Of a DNA stretch of 64,000 bases, positions 1 through 13,300 are shown one piece after another (positions within the stretch are counted from its first letter, which is position 1; each line of letters opens with the position of its first letter). Location of the stretch: the NCBI GenBank assembly GCA_030522415.1, contig CM060115.1, forward strand, positions 7,661,579 to 7,725,578, given 5' to 3'. The position numbers and the translations under genes are program-made. Below the pieces are notes generated by a model, which saw only the letters and a list, made by a program, of their open reading frames with translations, searched no databases and was not told the DNA's origin. This DNA is from Channallabes apus (Eukaryota > Chordata > Actinopteri > Siluriformes > Clariidae).

Positions 1-1342
1 CGGCATTATAGTCTCTTCCTCGATCTCAGCTTTGGGCAACAAGGGCCTGAGCGAGTTTTCTTCTGGGCTGCAGGCAGGAGTTGGGCTCTCACTCTCATCA
101 GGTTCTGAATGAGCGTTAACATCAGCATTAGCCTTAGCACCCTCCACAAATACCAGAGATGTGCATGCAACAGTGGGTGGCATAACCTGGGCTTTTACCT
201 TACTTTTGGCCTTGCGGCCTGGTGTGACATCACTCACATCTACACCTGAGTCCAGACTTGCATCGTTGCTGCCCACAGAACTGGCACCATGTGCTGCCCT
301 CTGCAGATCGATGTAGGAATGGCGGATGTGCGCATTCGAGCGGCCGTCCAGTGACACAAACCAGGCTCGAGGATGTGGGAGGGGCTTCCCTCCCCTCAGC
401 TCCATTAACGTCTTCTCAGCTAGTAGCTGATCTTCTCCATTCATCTGCACCACCCCAAGAGCTGCCTCACTTAAAGAGTTGGGAATAGACAAGGCTTCAG
501 GTAGAGCTGCCTTCCAATCACCCATGGTCCCTCCTGTTGGCTCCCTCGCTCCTACTTTCCCCTCCTCCTCCTTCACTTTGCCCAAGTTGTCCACTTGCCC
601 TACTTCAGCCTGAGGCTGATGAGATGCATTAAGCTCTGCTCGGATGCTCTCGAGCTCGCTCCGCTCATCTGACTGGAGCAGAAGCGCTTGTCCTGAGAGA
701 GGGTGCGTCCCAGGCAGCCGCATATAATGGGCGGGGATTAGCAAAGTGGGTCGTCCTTTCTGATATCCTGCTCCGCCCTGGCTTACCTGGAGCTCCGACA
801 TGCAGCAGAGCAGTGCCCCGGGGCGGGGCAGAAGGCCTGGGGGGCGTTCAAGCTGATCTACTGACCGTGAGAGCAGGAAGTCAGATGGACGATGCTCTGA
901 CCCCAGATCCCTCTCTGGAGAGGCTGTGGGTGAAGTCGTGGAAGGAGAGAGCCGGAGATCGCGTGGACTGGCCTTGCTTTCTGAGGACAAGCGGCCAGCT
1001 GAGGCAGCATGGTGCAGCGGATACGGGGACGAAGACGATGCAGATGCGTGTAGAGGATGGACAGCCGAGGACACGGCAGAGGTGTAGCTGCGGCGATATT
1101 CGCAGTGGGAGCGACTCCCGAGTTCGTTCCGAGATGACACCAGCTCATTGGTGGACGAGTCATGAGGGGCGGCGTTCAGCATGGGTGTTTGCAGGTCTGG
1201 TTCCACTCCTACATGGTCCAGCTGGATCTCGTTGATGAGGTTGAGGTGGGACATGGATGTGGCTTGGTCTCGTTTGGAGCTGTCCAGTGACGAGGTAAGA
1301 GTGTACTTCTGGTGAGCCCGCTTTGAGCGCGAGCACTTTCTC
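1..1342 (-). CDS. fam171a1: fam171a1 exon 8 (cytoplasmic tail, incomplete)
   Basis: The acceptor tttaccag precedes 1342 and the frame stays open to base 1 (447 codons plus the split codon). It encodes the cytoplasmic tail: [89 protein letters not shown] and [14 protein letters not shown]. The tail is serine-rich and probably disordered apart from these islands. Its middle is locally GC-rich compared with the introns. The stop codon lies outside the window. Confidence 0.92.
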
Positions 1343-4300
1343 CTGGTAAAACAGACATCGGAAATATCAGGAAAAACATACTGACACTCTGATGTCCACA
1401 ACAAATATTCCTCAACCATTCAACAAGTTATCATAATCCAATGGCAGATACTAAATTCTGCTAAACCACACACCTGCAGTAATAGAGCAGCAGACTGAGG
1501 AGGAAGAGCAGGATGAGACCCATGCCTCCCAGGATGGCCAAAAGGAACACAGTGTGGTATGTGCTGATGTCCTTTGCGACCACAGGACCTGAAACACACA
1601 CACATACAATACTAGAGAATGAACATTTTGAGCTACGATTTGAATGACAGCCAAGATATTTAAAAAAAAATTAGCATTGCTAGCTAGTTAGTTTAGATGG
1701 GGGAAAAATTATTTAAAATGTAAATATTTTTAGCTGGGGTTTGCAGATTGTAAAATGTCATTCCTCTACACTCCTGCAGGTGGCACACTATAAACTTTAC
1801 ACGCTAGGACCGAAGCATCCTGTGTGTTAGGAGGGAATGATTGTATTTGTGTAATTGCTAAATTTGTTAAGAATTGCAAAAAAAAAATTTTTTTTTTAAA
1901 TGTACATATCAAATCTGGATATTTAAATAATCGTGACACTTAAATAATACGGATCAATTCGCCGCCTAGGTATGGTGATATCGTATCGGGTGGTCCCTAT
2001 TAGTGATGTATGCCAACAAATAAACACTACAAGCAGATAAGGTTAATAAGGTTAAATTTGCTAGCTATAATTTTGCGAGGTAGAGGGGCTAGAGATACAA
2101 TGACTGTTAGAGAAAGTGTGTGTTACCTGTGTTTATAGGAGACATGGCTGCTACCCAGTAACCAAGCTGAGGGGTGATGTAGGTAAGGATGAGCTCACCT
2201 CCTCCTTCTCTTTGCACGTAGCCCAAACTACTCTTTAACCAGGCCCCTATATACAAACACCCACACACACACAAATATATACAATATTCATTTAACATAC
2301 AAATAAATATAAGTTTCATATAATTTATATATATTCAAAAATGAGGGTCATAGTATTTTGTTCAGCCACACTGCAAATATATTAACATCTACAAATATTA
2401 TTACATTTCTATTTGAATGCAAAAGAGAAGAATGCTGTGTGTATTCCAGTTATTAATTATTATTATTATTAATAATAAACCTTTTGTTGTGATAACTACA
2501 ACTACTACTGATTAATCTTTCAAACTTTTCTTATGTGAGACATAAAATACTGTAGAGAATTGGATATAATAAGGTGTGATGTGATAGGAAAAAAAATCGA
2601 CACTTGAGTGGTGTGAAGCAGGCTTGAGCTACTAATACTAAATGGCCGTGATCATAGATGAAACATTTAAAGTAATTGCATGGTAAAAACAAACAAACCA
2701 ACAAAAAAACACAAGTGAGAGTATTTCCACACACACAATGATGAGACGAGAGACTCTCAGGAATGTGCGCTCATAAGAAAACTACTATATTGTGAGACTA
2801 GTCATAGAAAAATATTTAAAGCATATGCTAGGGAGCATAAAGATTGGAGTTTGGAGCGATGGGAAAAGGTCATGTGGTCTGATGAGCTCGGATTGACCCT
2901 ATTACAGAACGATAGGTGTGTCAGGGTAAGAAGGAAAGCGCATGAAGCAATGCATCATCATGAATCGTGGCCACATCTGGAGGGAGTGTTACAGTATGAT
3001 CTGGGGTGATGACCTGAATGTACTGAATGACCAGGTCGTCAGCTGACTTTATTTTATTGCCACGTAACGTTGATGAGCTTCAACCTAATCAACTGAAGCA
3101 ACCCCAGATCATAACACCCCCTGCAGATGTTTGTACAATTCATTCATCCATAAAATTTTATATTCGTATAGCGCTTTTAACAATTGTCATTGTCGCAAAG
3201 CAGTTTTACACAATCAAAAGAAATGATGGAAGTTTGTATAAAATGTAAATGTGTATTCATCCAAATGATTAGATAGTCCCTGATGAGCAAGCAGAGGACG
3301 ACGGTGGCAAGGAAAGACTCTCTGAGATGGCCAGGGAACCCATCCTGTCCTGTCTTGAAACAGCAAAGCCCAAAATCCTGTCATGAAACACTTAATGTTA
3401 CACTTAACTTGGCTTCTTATAAAAACCTGACATGGGAGATCCCCTCCATAAATGTTAAATAACAATGTCCTTTGACCATCTGGAACATCTGCTTCTATGA
3501 ATTAACTACAAAAATGACATCTTAAAATGTGTCAGAACTACAGTCAAAGCTGATTTTACAGAAAATAAATCGATAACTTTTGACCAATCATATTCAACGA
3601 TGCAAATCACACCATGATACAAACTACCTGGTAAACAGTTTGCATGGTTAATAATTAAAGATGAAAGTTGATTTTTTAAATTTAATCTTTACCTTTTGAA
3701 GACCAGGACCGAAGAATATTATTATTATAATGAAAAAGTAAATACTGAATTTAGCAGGATATGAAATTAACAAGATTTCACTCTTGAACCAACACAGGCA
3801 TGCGAGAAGGAAAGAAACTTGTGTAGTTTTTAATGGTTAAATGTATAAACCTACATTTGCTGCTATTATTATGATTATTTCTAGTTTCCCTTTCAGATAA
3901 GTCACTTTAGTGTTAGTCTTGAAATGCTCTATTCCATAATTAACATAATTATAGTTTAATTTTAAAAAAGGGTAAACCTTTGTGTTATTGAAAGATGTCT
4001 TTGTGAACAGCTTGTCTTTGAGTTGTTGGTTTTAAAGCAAAGTCAACAAAGTATTATTCATGTATTAATACCTGGCTTGCAAAATGCAACAACATACATT
4101 TCAGCATAAGACTGTCTTACATCTCACAGCTTGTCTTACAGTAATTCATGAAGAATACCACCATGTGGCAGCAACTGCCCTGACCTTTAATGACACTAGG
4201 TGGCATTTTCCTGACTGGGTTAATTATAAACTAAAAGGAGAAGAAATACATTTGCAAGGCTGATTAGGTTTGGTTGAGACCAGGAGTTGGGAAAAGTACT

Positions 4301-7300
4301 GAGAAATTATACTTACGAAAGGCCATAACTAATGTGTTATAATTATTGTCCATTAAAATTGGACAAATCTTGGCAAAAAAAGTACTTGAGAAAAAAGAAA
4401 AAAAATTTAACTTACATTTTTTTAGTATGCAGTCAGTAAAAAAGGAAAGTTACAGTAAACATTCATAAATTCATGATTTTTACTGTACGTTAATGCTGTG
4501 CTTTCATTTAAAAGTAACTTAATCTACATCTGTAAGTTTGCAGCTCATATAACTGTATGACTAAACACACTGTTTACAAGTGAAATTATTAAAACTAAAA
4601 TATGTACAATAACTAAACGTAACTAAAATTAGATTTGCTGTCTAGCCACTTACAGGATATTTTAGCAACTTGAACTGATACTAACCTAAGCAAAACTTGC
4701 AAATTTGGTTAAATACAACCAGTAAACACTAGAGACGCTTACTCTCTTTATGCAAAAAAGACTTCCATTTTACATGATTTGCTTACTCCAGCATACTGGC
4801 ATGTCTTAACCCAGGGTAGATGAAGTTTGTTGGTTCATCCATGTGTTTCCACTTTTCTAAACGAGACTGGATGTTGACCTGAGCTAATTTGATTGAGATA
4901 TACTGTACAGTACTGTGCAAGAATCTTGGGCAACCCTCATTTCTTCATATTTTGTATCCAAACAGCCAGCCATTTATGTATAATTAATACAGTCTTGAGT
5001 AATTTCTTCATGCTTTCTCATTTTTGGCAAATTTTTCAGTCCAGCAAATTTTTCCTCATATTTTCAGTCTAGTCCCTGCACATAAGCAGTTTCAGAGTAA
5101 TGCTTTTTCTTAGCCACACTGTGACATTTGAATAAATAGGCATAAATCAGTGAGAAACAGGTGCAGATGATGACAGATGATCAGGCTGATGATTACTATT
5201 ATGTCTCCTGAATTGTGAGTGGTGGGAACGGACGAGAGGGGAAATGAGGCTGTTGCTGAGGTTGTTGCTGTACATAAGCAACCAATTTTTACATTGCATC
5301 TTTAAGCAATTTGCAGCCTGTTGCATTGAAGCATTTGTTCCCATTTCTTTAATTTAATGAACATCATTTAATTTAATTACATTTAATTTCAGATGAAAAA
5401 ATTTGGGTTGCTCAAGACTTTTGCACAGTATTGTATAATAATCATTTGCTGGATGAGAGAACATGCAAGCTTCAAGTAAATATGTTTGTGCAAGGCCTGA
5501 ATAAATTCAAGAATACAAGTATATCATTTCAACAATAAGCATAATATACTGTATAATAAAATAAAACCTGCTAAGTACAGTAAAGTAACAAAGTGCAATT
5601 GCAAAGTAAAATAACAGCCTGGATACAAACAGACACTTTAATGGGAAAGAAAGAGTCACTGGGATACACTGAAAGAGCAAAGGTTTAGTGATGCAGCATA
5701 TTTTCGTTTTTTTCCCCCGCCACAGCCAGACGGAGTTTCTATCGATTGCTATTTAATCCGCACCGACTCAGCAACCAGTCACCATGCGCTTACAATGGCA
5801 CTGCAGAATAGACACAATACAGCAGAACACACAGTGCAAGCATTTCCAACATCAAACCTATTACACTGAAGAAATGGAAAAGATTTGACTAAAACACAAA
5901 GGTCAAACACAATTTACGTCAACTAATCATGGCCCGTCTGCTCTGTTCGGTGTGCAGTTAAACTGGATTAAGAAGCCATTTTACCACCACACTCTCCCAA
6001 TGATGTCGCAACATCCATTATATTCAAAATGGTACTCGATGACTTGTTAGCTGTTACAGAACTGGTCTAATGCAGAGCGTGGTGCTGTTAATGAGCTAAT
6101 ATTTTCCATTACATACTGGTTTCTTTAGTGAAGAGATCACTAAAATATGACAAGTATTTTTTAGAGATTGTGTAGAACATGGGATTTGCTTAATTCACCA
6201 CAATAAGAGAGTTTCAACGTCATACATACAGTATGAAACATACAGTAATTCTGAATTTATTCAATTACACATGGAAGGCAAGGCATGCTAAAACAATTTT
6301 ATTAAATCAAACATTAATATACAACTGTATATAACCTTCACAATCTGAAAATTGTGGGTGAATCAAAATGATTCTGACAATCTACTTGCTTTTAAAGTGC
6401 CCCTATTATGCCATTTTAAAGGTTGCTAATATTGCTTTAATGAGTCTCTTAAAATAGGTGTACATGTATGCAAGGTCGAAAAACACTTTAGTTTTCTCCA
6501 AAAATAGATTTAATTTTACCCCATTTCTAAATGATTCGTAAACGACTCATGTGAAGCAGTTCGAAGATTCAGTCTGTCTAAACCCCTCCTTTCTGTGAGC
6601 CCTCACTGCTGTGATTGGTCAGATGGCGCGGCCTTTTATGATTGGTCTACCGCTACAGCGTGTGTCGGAAAACGAAACGCCCATTACCATAACTGAACGA
6701 CAGCTCTGGAGACCTGTCAATACATAGAAAAGATGGCGTCGGTTTTACCGTATCAATTCGAGCCGAAGTCTGACGATGAAACGGTTGTTGAAATGAAAGT
6801 GGCACATCGACAAGAAACTGGAGCAGGACGTTTCTCAGTGGTAAGTGTCATATGTTAACAAAAGTGTGGTAACGTTAATTGTAAGATGGCGGGCAAGTTG
6901 TTTCGCGATGTAGAACGTAGGCAGACATTATGCAAATATGTTACGTAGTGACGTGGATCCGTAACAGAGAAAGATTCGAATTGCTAACGACTCGTTTAGG
7001 CGAAGTTTTAATAGACAAAAACTTCATTTATCGTGCCCTGTCGGCGTCACAACTTTGCAGATAGTTTATGTTCACATACAGCTACATGACACACTGCATG
7101 AGAGATCATATTTAAAAACGCATAATAGGGGCACTTTAAATACACGTTGTGCCAGGTCAAAAATTTTAACTGGTATTTTCTACGTTGTAGAGCAATACTG
7201 GATATTTTAAAACTATGAAATAACACCCATATCGCTATGTAATTAAGTAACAAAAAAGAACAACATTATCTTGTTATTTTAAGGTACGTAGGTTAGCTGA

Positions 7301-10300
7301 TCTGGAAAAGTCCTTGCAAGAACAGTATTGTCAAGTGCATTTGAAAACCAATTTGATGAAACTGGCTCTCATGAAGACCTTCCCATGAAAGCAAGACCAA
7401 AATTTACCTTTGCTGCAGAGGAGAAGTTCATTTAGTCATTAGACTCAGAAATCACAAAACTGGTTTAAAGAGATTATTGCATATTTTGGATGCCATTTTA
7501 CAATGTAGAAAGAAATAAAATAATAACTGAATCTTTTAAGATATGTCCAAACTTTTGACTGGTATTGTACTGTATGTGTAGCCTGAGCAGAGAGACAGGG
7601 GTCAGCCGGAGGGAAGGATAAAGTGTTTTCAGGGCACATAATAATTACAAATCGCTCCTTTAATGTTAGTCCAAAGTAATTATTTGTAATTGTTATGAGC
7701 AACAATGAGACACTTCAGAGCAGCAATTATCCTACACCTACAGTATAATCATACAGGCACACGCACATACAGGCCTATGTAAAATCACACTTAAACGCAT
7801 ATGGAAATTTGTCTTGAGGGTTCTTTGTGAATGAGCCCACAAAAGCTACGCCTAGCTGGACAAAAGGCCTAATGTCACGCAAACTGACACATTAATCACA
7901 TGCGATTGTGTTACATTCACATGCTCCAACGGCGAGCTTAACCATGTTTGCCGACATCCTCGGCACGTCAGCGTCTGGATCAAAAGGCTGTAATCAGATA
8001 CTCGTGGCATTTCTTTCTTGTGAAAAACCGCTTGAGCAAGAGCCCAAAGCTGAAACACTCACTAAGAAAGCTGAAATCGAGTTAGTGTCGCGTCTGTTGT
8101 TTTCCACCCCCTTCTCTGTCTCACCCCTCTGTTTATTCTTGGCTGCTAAGAGACAGTCTAACAAACGACCTATATTACAGAAAAAAAAACCTTATCCATT
8201 CCGTCCTTCCACATTAATTTGCAACCAATGGAACTCTGTTTCTTCATATTAATTTAGAACAAAGTACAAGGGGCGTGTTGATGTTTCGTAAAATCCAGTA
8301 GAATAAACGAGATCAAATTTTGTAGACAGACTGCATTAGAGACAATGTGAAAGATTGCGGTAAAGTTCCAGTTCAAAATGCCAGATGAAACATTTGATCA
8401 AGTCCCTTTCTAATATGTGAGATTTGACACCAAGCCTGGTAAGTAGTTTTTTTCCCGTCCAGATGTAAATAGAAAGCACCATTTTCAAAAGCGGTATCAT
8501 TGTTACCTGAAATACTTATCTAATATTGGCAAACATACTGATTGATTACTTGAACATACATTCAAATTTTATTTTCAAACAAACTCAAAATTTTCTTTAT
8601 TCACCTTGACCAAAAGCAAGGGTGCCATTTCATTCAAGGAGGGATGTGAGCATCTGTCAAAAGATTAGTCAAATAAGGTAAGACTGGTTTTAGGGGGCAG
8701 GGCGGGTTCCAGAGCGGCCCATTAAAAAAAGAAAATTTAAAGACACTTTTACACTAGGCACGATTAATTAGTATGCATTGATGATACTGCATTCTAAAGT
8801 CCACTTCCGTGTTCAGGTACTGTATGATTGGCTTTCATATCTGATTCAATTCCTGTCCGTGTAAGCCGTACCATGGAAGAGACCACCTTTACCAGCGAAC
8901 TCGGTACTCGAGCCCAGAACACTTTCGTTCTCACTGATCGACATGAACTAGATTTTGGGGTCAAGTGTTATTGTGTGGACAACTGGAAAATGATACCGGG
9001 TACCTAATATGAAAACGCCCTAAAACGCCCGAGAATTTTCTGAAAAGAAGACTTTTTTACCATGCGTTTGACTGATAATTCATACAAACTTTGATGTTAA
9101 AACGTAATGTTTCTGTGCAACATGCATAATGGCTGGTGGATCTACATATATTGTCAGAGTCATTATCAGTCCAGGTCTGGATTAGCTCCATCACAGACTT
9201 GTGTTTTAGGATCTCCTTTAACACACTTAGTTAAACCTCATTCAGAGAAGGAAGCAGGAAAAACACCTGAAATGGAGAAACACTGTACAAACATACATTG
9301 TGAAAACGCTATATTCACTGTAGGTCTATTTAACAAGAACATCATACAGTATATACACACAGGCATACACTTCACAACAACTTCTTTCATGTATTTGACT
9401 ATGCAAAATTTTTCTAATTTGAATGCCATGGTTTCAATTTTCGTTACAATCACATGCAGCCTGCCTAAAGTATTAAAGCTAGGTATGGATATGTAATCAA
9501 ACGCAATCCACATTTTACCATTTTACCTCCTTTACAGAGTTTATTAAAACACAATTGTGGCACAATGACACATTGGAATGAAGCTTTTTTTCCCCAAATT
9601 ATTACCAGTATATTACAGTGAAACTCAGATTGCGAGTAACGCAGTTTGCAAGCGTTCCGCAAGACGAGCAAAGATTTTTAATAAATGTTGACTTGAAAAA
9701 CTTGGTTTACGAGTACAGAGTATCATGTATCACGCATACGCTCATTGTTTTGCCGTGCGTCACGTGATCACAACTGAGACAACGTCTTTTCTCTCTGTTG
9801 CGCTGCGGAAATGTGGGTAATCGTCTCCCCCGATGAGTCCAGTGCCCGTCTCTTACTGGTATAATCAACATCCGTGCACGCGTGTACTGTTTACTATAAC
9901 ACTGCGACCAAGTTTGTGCGTGCAAAACATACTTTATTTTGTGTCTGTATGCGTGTGTGTACAGCTCGCGCGTAAAGCAAAAGCAAGTCTCATTAGAGAG
10001 GTTAAAGATCCATTATCTCTCTCTGCTCAAGGTTCAGCCTGCTCTTTGTGTTGAAAATCAATGCGCATCATTGGACATGTAAGACGAGAAGGAGGAGAGG
10101 GTAGCTTACGTTAGATTCACACACACAAACACACACACACACACACATAGCGCCTGTGAGCACAAACGGAAACACTTATCTTTTTTTTTTTAAACGTGAA
10201 GTGCAGGTTAATTTGTTTAATTTTTACTTAATATTTTGTGTTAATTATTTTCATGTATTTATTTTTTGGGGCTGTGGAACGAATAATTTGAGTTTCCATT

Positions 10301-13300
10301 ATTTCTTATGGGAAAATTTGCTTTGATTTACCACTGTTTTGGAATACTAGCCCGCTTCCGGAACAAATTATGCTCGTAATCCAAGGTTCCGCTGTACATT
10401 CTATTTGGGATAAAGTTTCATCTTGATTTGATCTCAACAAACACTCATGTTGCTGATCTTTTTACTAAGTTTCCCATGTCTTTCTTATGGTATGGTATGG
10501 TTAATATTTTTGATATACACAGAGCACAGCAGTACTTCAACATGCTGGCAAATGTAATTTTGCAATAAACGCAGTTAAGATAACTTTTTATTTTCTTTTG
10601 CTACCAGAGCATAACATAAGCAAACAAAGATAATGATCGGAAACTCTACAGCTGAATAATTCCCTGTCTAATCATGTTATCAGTGAGCTCCAATTTCCCT
10701 AAAGAGAGAACATTTCCTCATTGGCTGTGCAACAGAGCTCTTACCTTCACGAGTAGGTGAAGCAAACGAAAATTAATGCCTTAAAAAATGTGACTTTTTG
10801 TCTTCAACGAAGCCTCACTTTCAGCTCAAACAAGGTGTTTCCTCCATTCTGTGTAAACGCTGTTAGCCTGTTCATGTAAAAATCCCAGGAGATCAGCAGT
10901 GTTGGTTTCACCAACAACCACGCCAAAATCAATGTCGAGATCATATTTTTCCACACCAAACATTAACAAAAGCTTTTGGCTGGCACAACCCTGGCTGAAT
11001 GTACAGCTCTTCTTTTTAAAGGGGCTTTTAAGTGTATATTAAAATTGAAATTAAATTTATGAACAACATTCAGCTCTGTGTTTTTGTATCAGGTCACTTG
11101 AAGCAGATTTGACTGATTTTGTGCTGGATTATGAATTTATAAAGCCTTGTGACTCAGATATGATTAGGTCTGGTGTTATTTTGTACCATTTGATTATTGC
11201 GTATTATGTGCTTATTAACAGGGATTTTTTTTTCCATTTCAAGCAAAAGGTACCTAGTTAAGCCTAGGAAAGGTTCGAGTATTTTGCAAACAAGATAAAA
11301 ACTCTGCATTTCATACACTATGCTGCATTTCAACACATCATAGTATAGAGTGATAAATACTGTAGGGTGCTTAAGCTTAGAAAGTCCCCGCAACCCCATT
11401 CCCAGTGTGCGCGTGTATGTGTGAGAGAGAAAGAGAGCGTGCGAGTATGTAAAGGGGGAATTGCACAAGCTTCAAACAATGTTTACAACACTTCATACTG
11501 ACCTGGCTGATCTTTTTGTTCCACCGTCAGAACATCCCCACCACTTTCTATTGACATTTTAAAAAACATTCCCATCCTGCTCGCAGTCCTAAAACCTTTT
11601 ACACGACTCATCCTGCTGATTAGCAGATGAAGGGAACAGGAAATCTGGCGACTGAAGTGCTCCGTCTTTCCGCTTCTCACATGCACAAAACAAAGCACGG
11701 TACACCCTGGTGGCTCACTATGATGTCTTGTACAACACTGACTGTGTGCCTGAGCGTGTTCAACTCACCGAGCTTGGGATCGAACCTCCAGGCGGGAATG
11801 TGGTCATTCTCTTTCAAGCCGCTGTTCGCAGGCAGAGGAAAACTCACACTGATTGGCTCGCTGACGTGAAGCTCCGCCCCATCGCTGCCTAAAAGGTGAA
11901 CGCTGATGGCGGCTACAGGGGTCAGCTCAAACCTGCGGTCGCTGCCTACCGGCGAGAGAAAGGCAAAGTGAATATGACGATGGGCGAGGAGCGATTGAAA
12001 ACTATGTGTGAGTAGAACAAAAGGAGGGTGGGGAGAAAAGAAGCATATAATGCACAAGGCCCTTTTAGGGTAATGGTACAATGGTAAAACTAATTGGCAA
12101 ATTCCGCCCTGCGAGACCAATACAGAGGATCAAATGGCTCAAATATGGTTGTGGTGCTACACACGAGAGTATTTAAAAATGCATGACTTACTGTTACCCT
12201 TTATGGATCATACGTCTACACTAGACAACAAGGAGCCTTTTTTAATTATTGTTGCTATTATTATTTATAGAAAAACACATATCTAAAATAGCCTGGGCTG
12301 AAAATTACATTCTAGTGGAATATAAACATCTGCAATCAATATAAGATGACTCCAAGCCATCAGGCTATTCTCTGTAATGCAGTCCAGCTAAAGTTGAAAT
12401 TAGAGTGGTGATGGATCATAATGTTATCCCACAGCATCTTTAAATTCTTAGAGGAGGAGTCAGCAATCCTGGAGAAATATTTTCATCATCAAGCCTACTG
12501 TTGCTGATCACCTGGAATCGAATTGTGTGTCTGCGCCACTTTCTTTTGTTCCCCTACACAAGGACTTGAGGTATTTTAGACAATAAAAAACATCGCTGTT
12601 TCTTTTGAATCCTACAGGGGTCACTCTAAACTATCCACACATTGGTGGTAGAAGTGAATTACTTGCTAAGTTTGTTATCATGGCAGGTGAGATACTGTAC
12701 AGCGACACGCGCTGCTAAGTTTAAATGCTTTTTGTTTCATTTAATTTTAAGTTAAATGTTAAACTCTTGGATTTAAAGTTATTTTGTATTGTTTAAATGC
12801 TGCTATAAAAACATGTTTCTGTTGTACCACTCGGCACAGAATGTCTAATGCCTCTTTTCCACTGCATAGTACGGCACAGCACGGTTCAGTGCAGCTCATT
12901 TCGGTTCGGCTCAGTTCGGCTCGGTTTGCGCTTCCACTGCAGTTTAGTAACGCTTTAGAGTAGGCGGGATTATTCACGTGTCGTTTAGTTGCGGCGCCTC
13001 TACTGCCGTGACATCATCGTAAACGCGCCACAAACAAACACACAACAATGGAGCATATCGACGGCATGGTGTTCTTCATTTTCGGCATGTGGATGTTTTT
13101 AACAGCGAGACGAAGGAGTTTGTTTCAAAAGAGGCTGATGGCAGCCAAAGAAAATTTTTGGTTAATACAAAAAGGTGCGTCCGATCCTTCGCTGGCTGTT
13201 CTAAATATAGCTTTTCTGTTGTGTCTCCTGTCGCAAGTTCAGTGACGCAGTGATGACGATTTTCTCCGGCCAATCAGAGACCAGCAGAGTTTACACGTCA

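Noticed and set aside
813..1235. 140-codon plus-strand open frame
   Set aside because: Shadow of the fam171a1 exon 8 coding strand; the minus frame matches the family.
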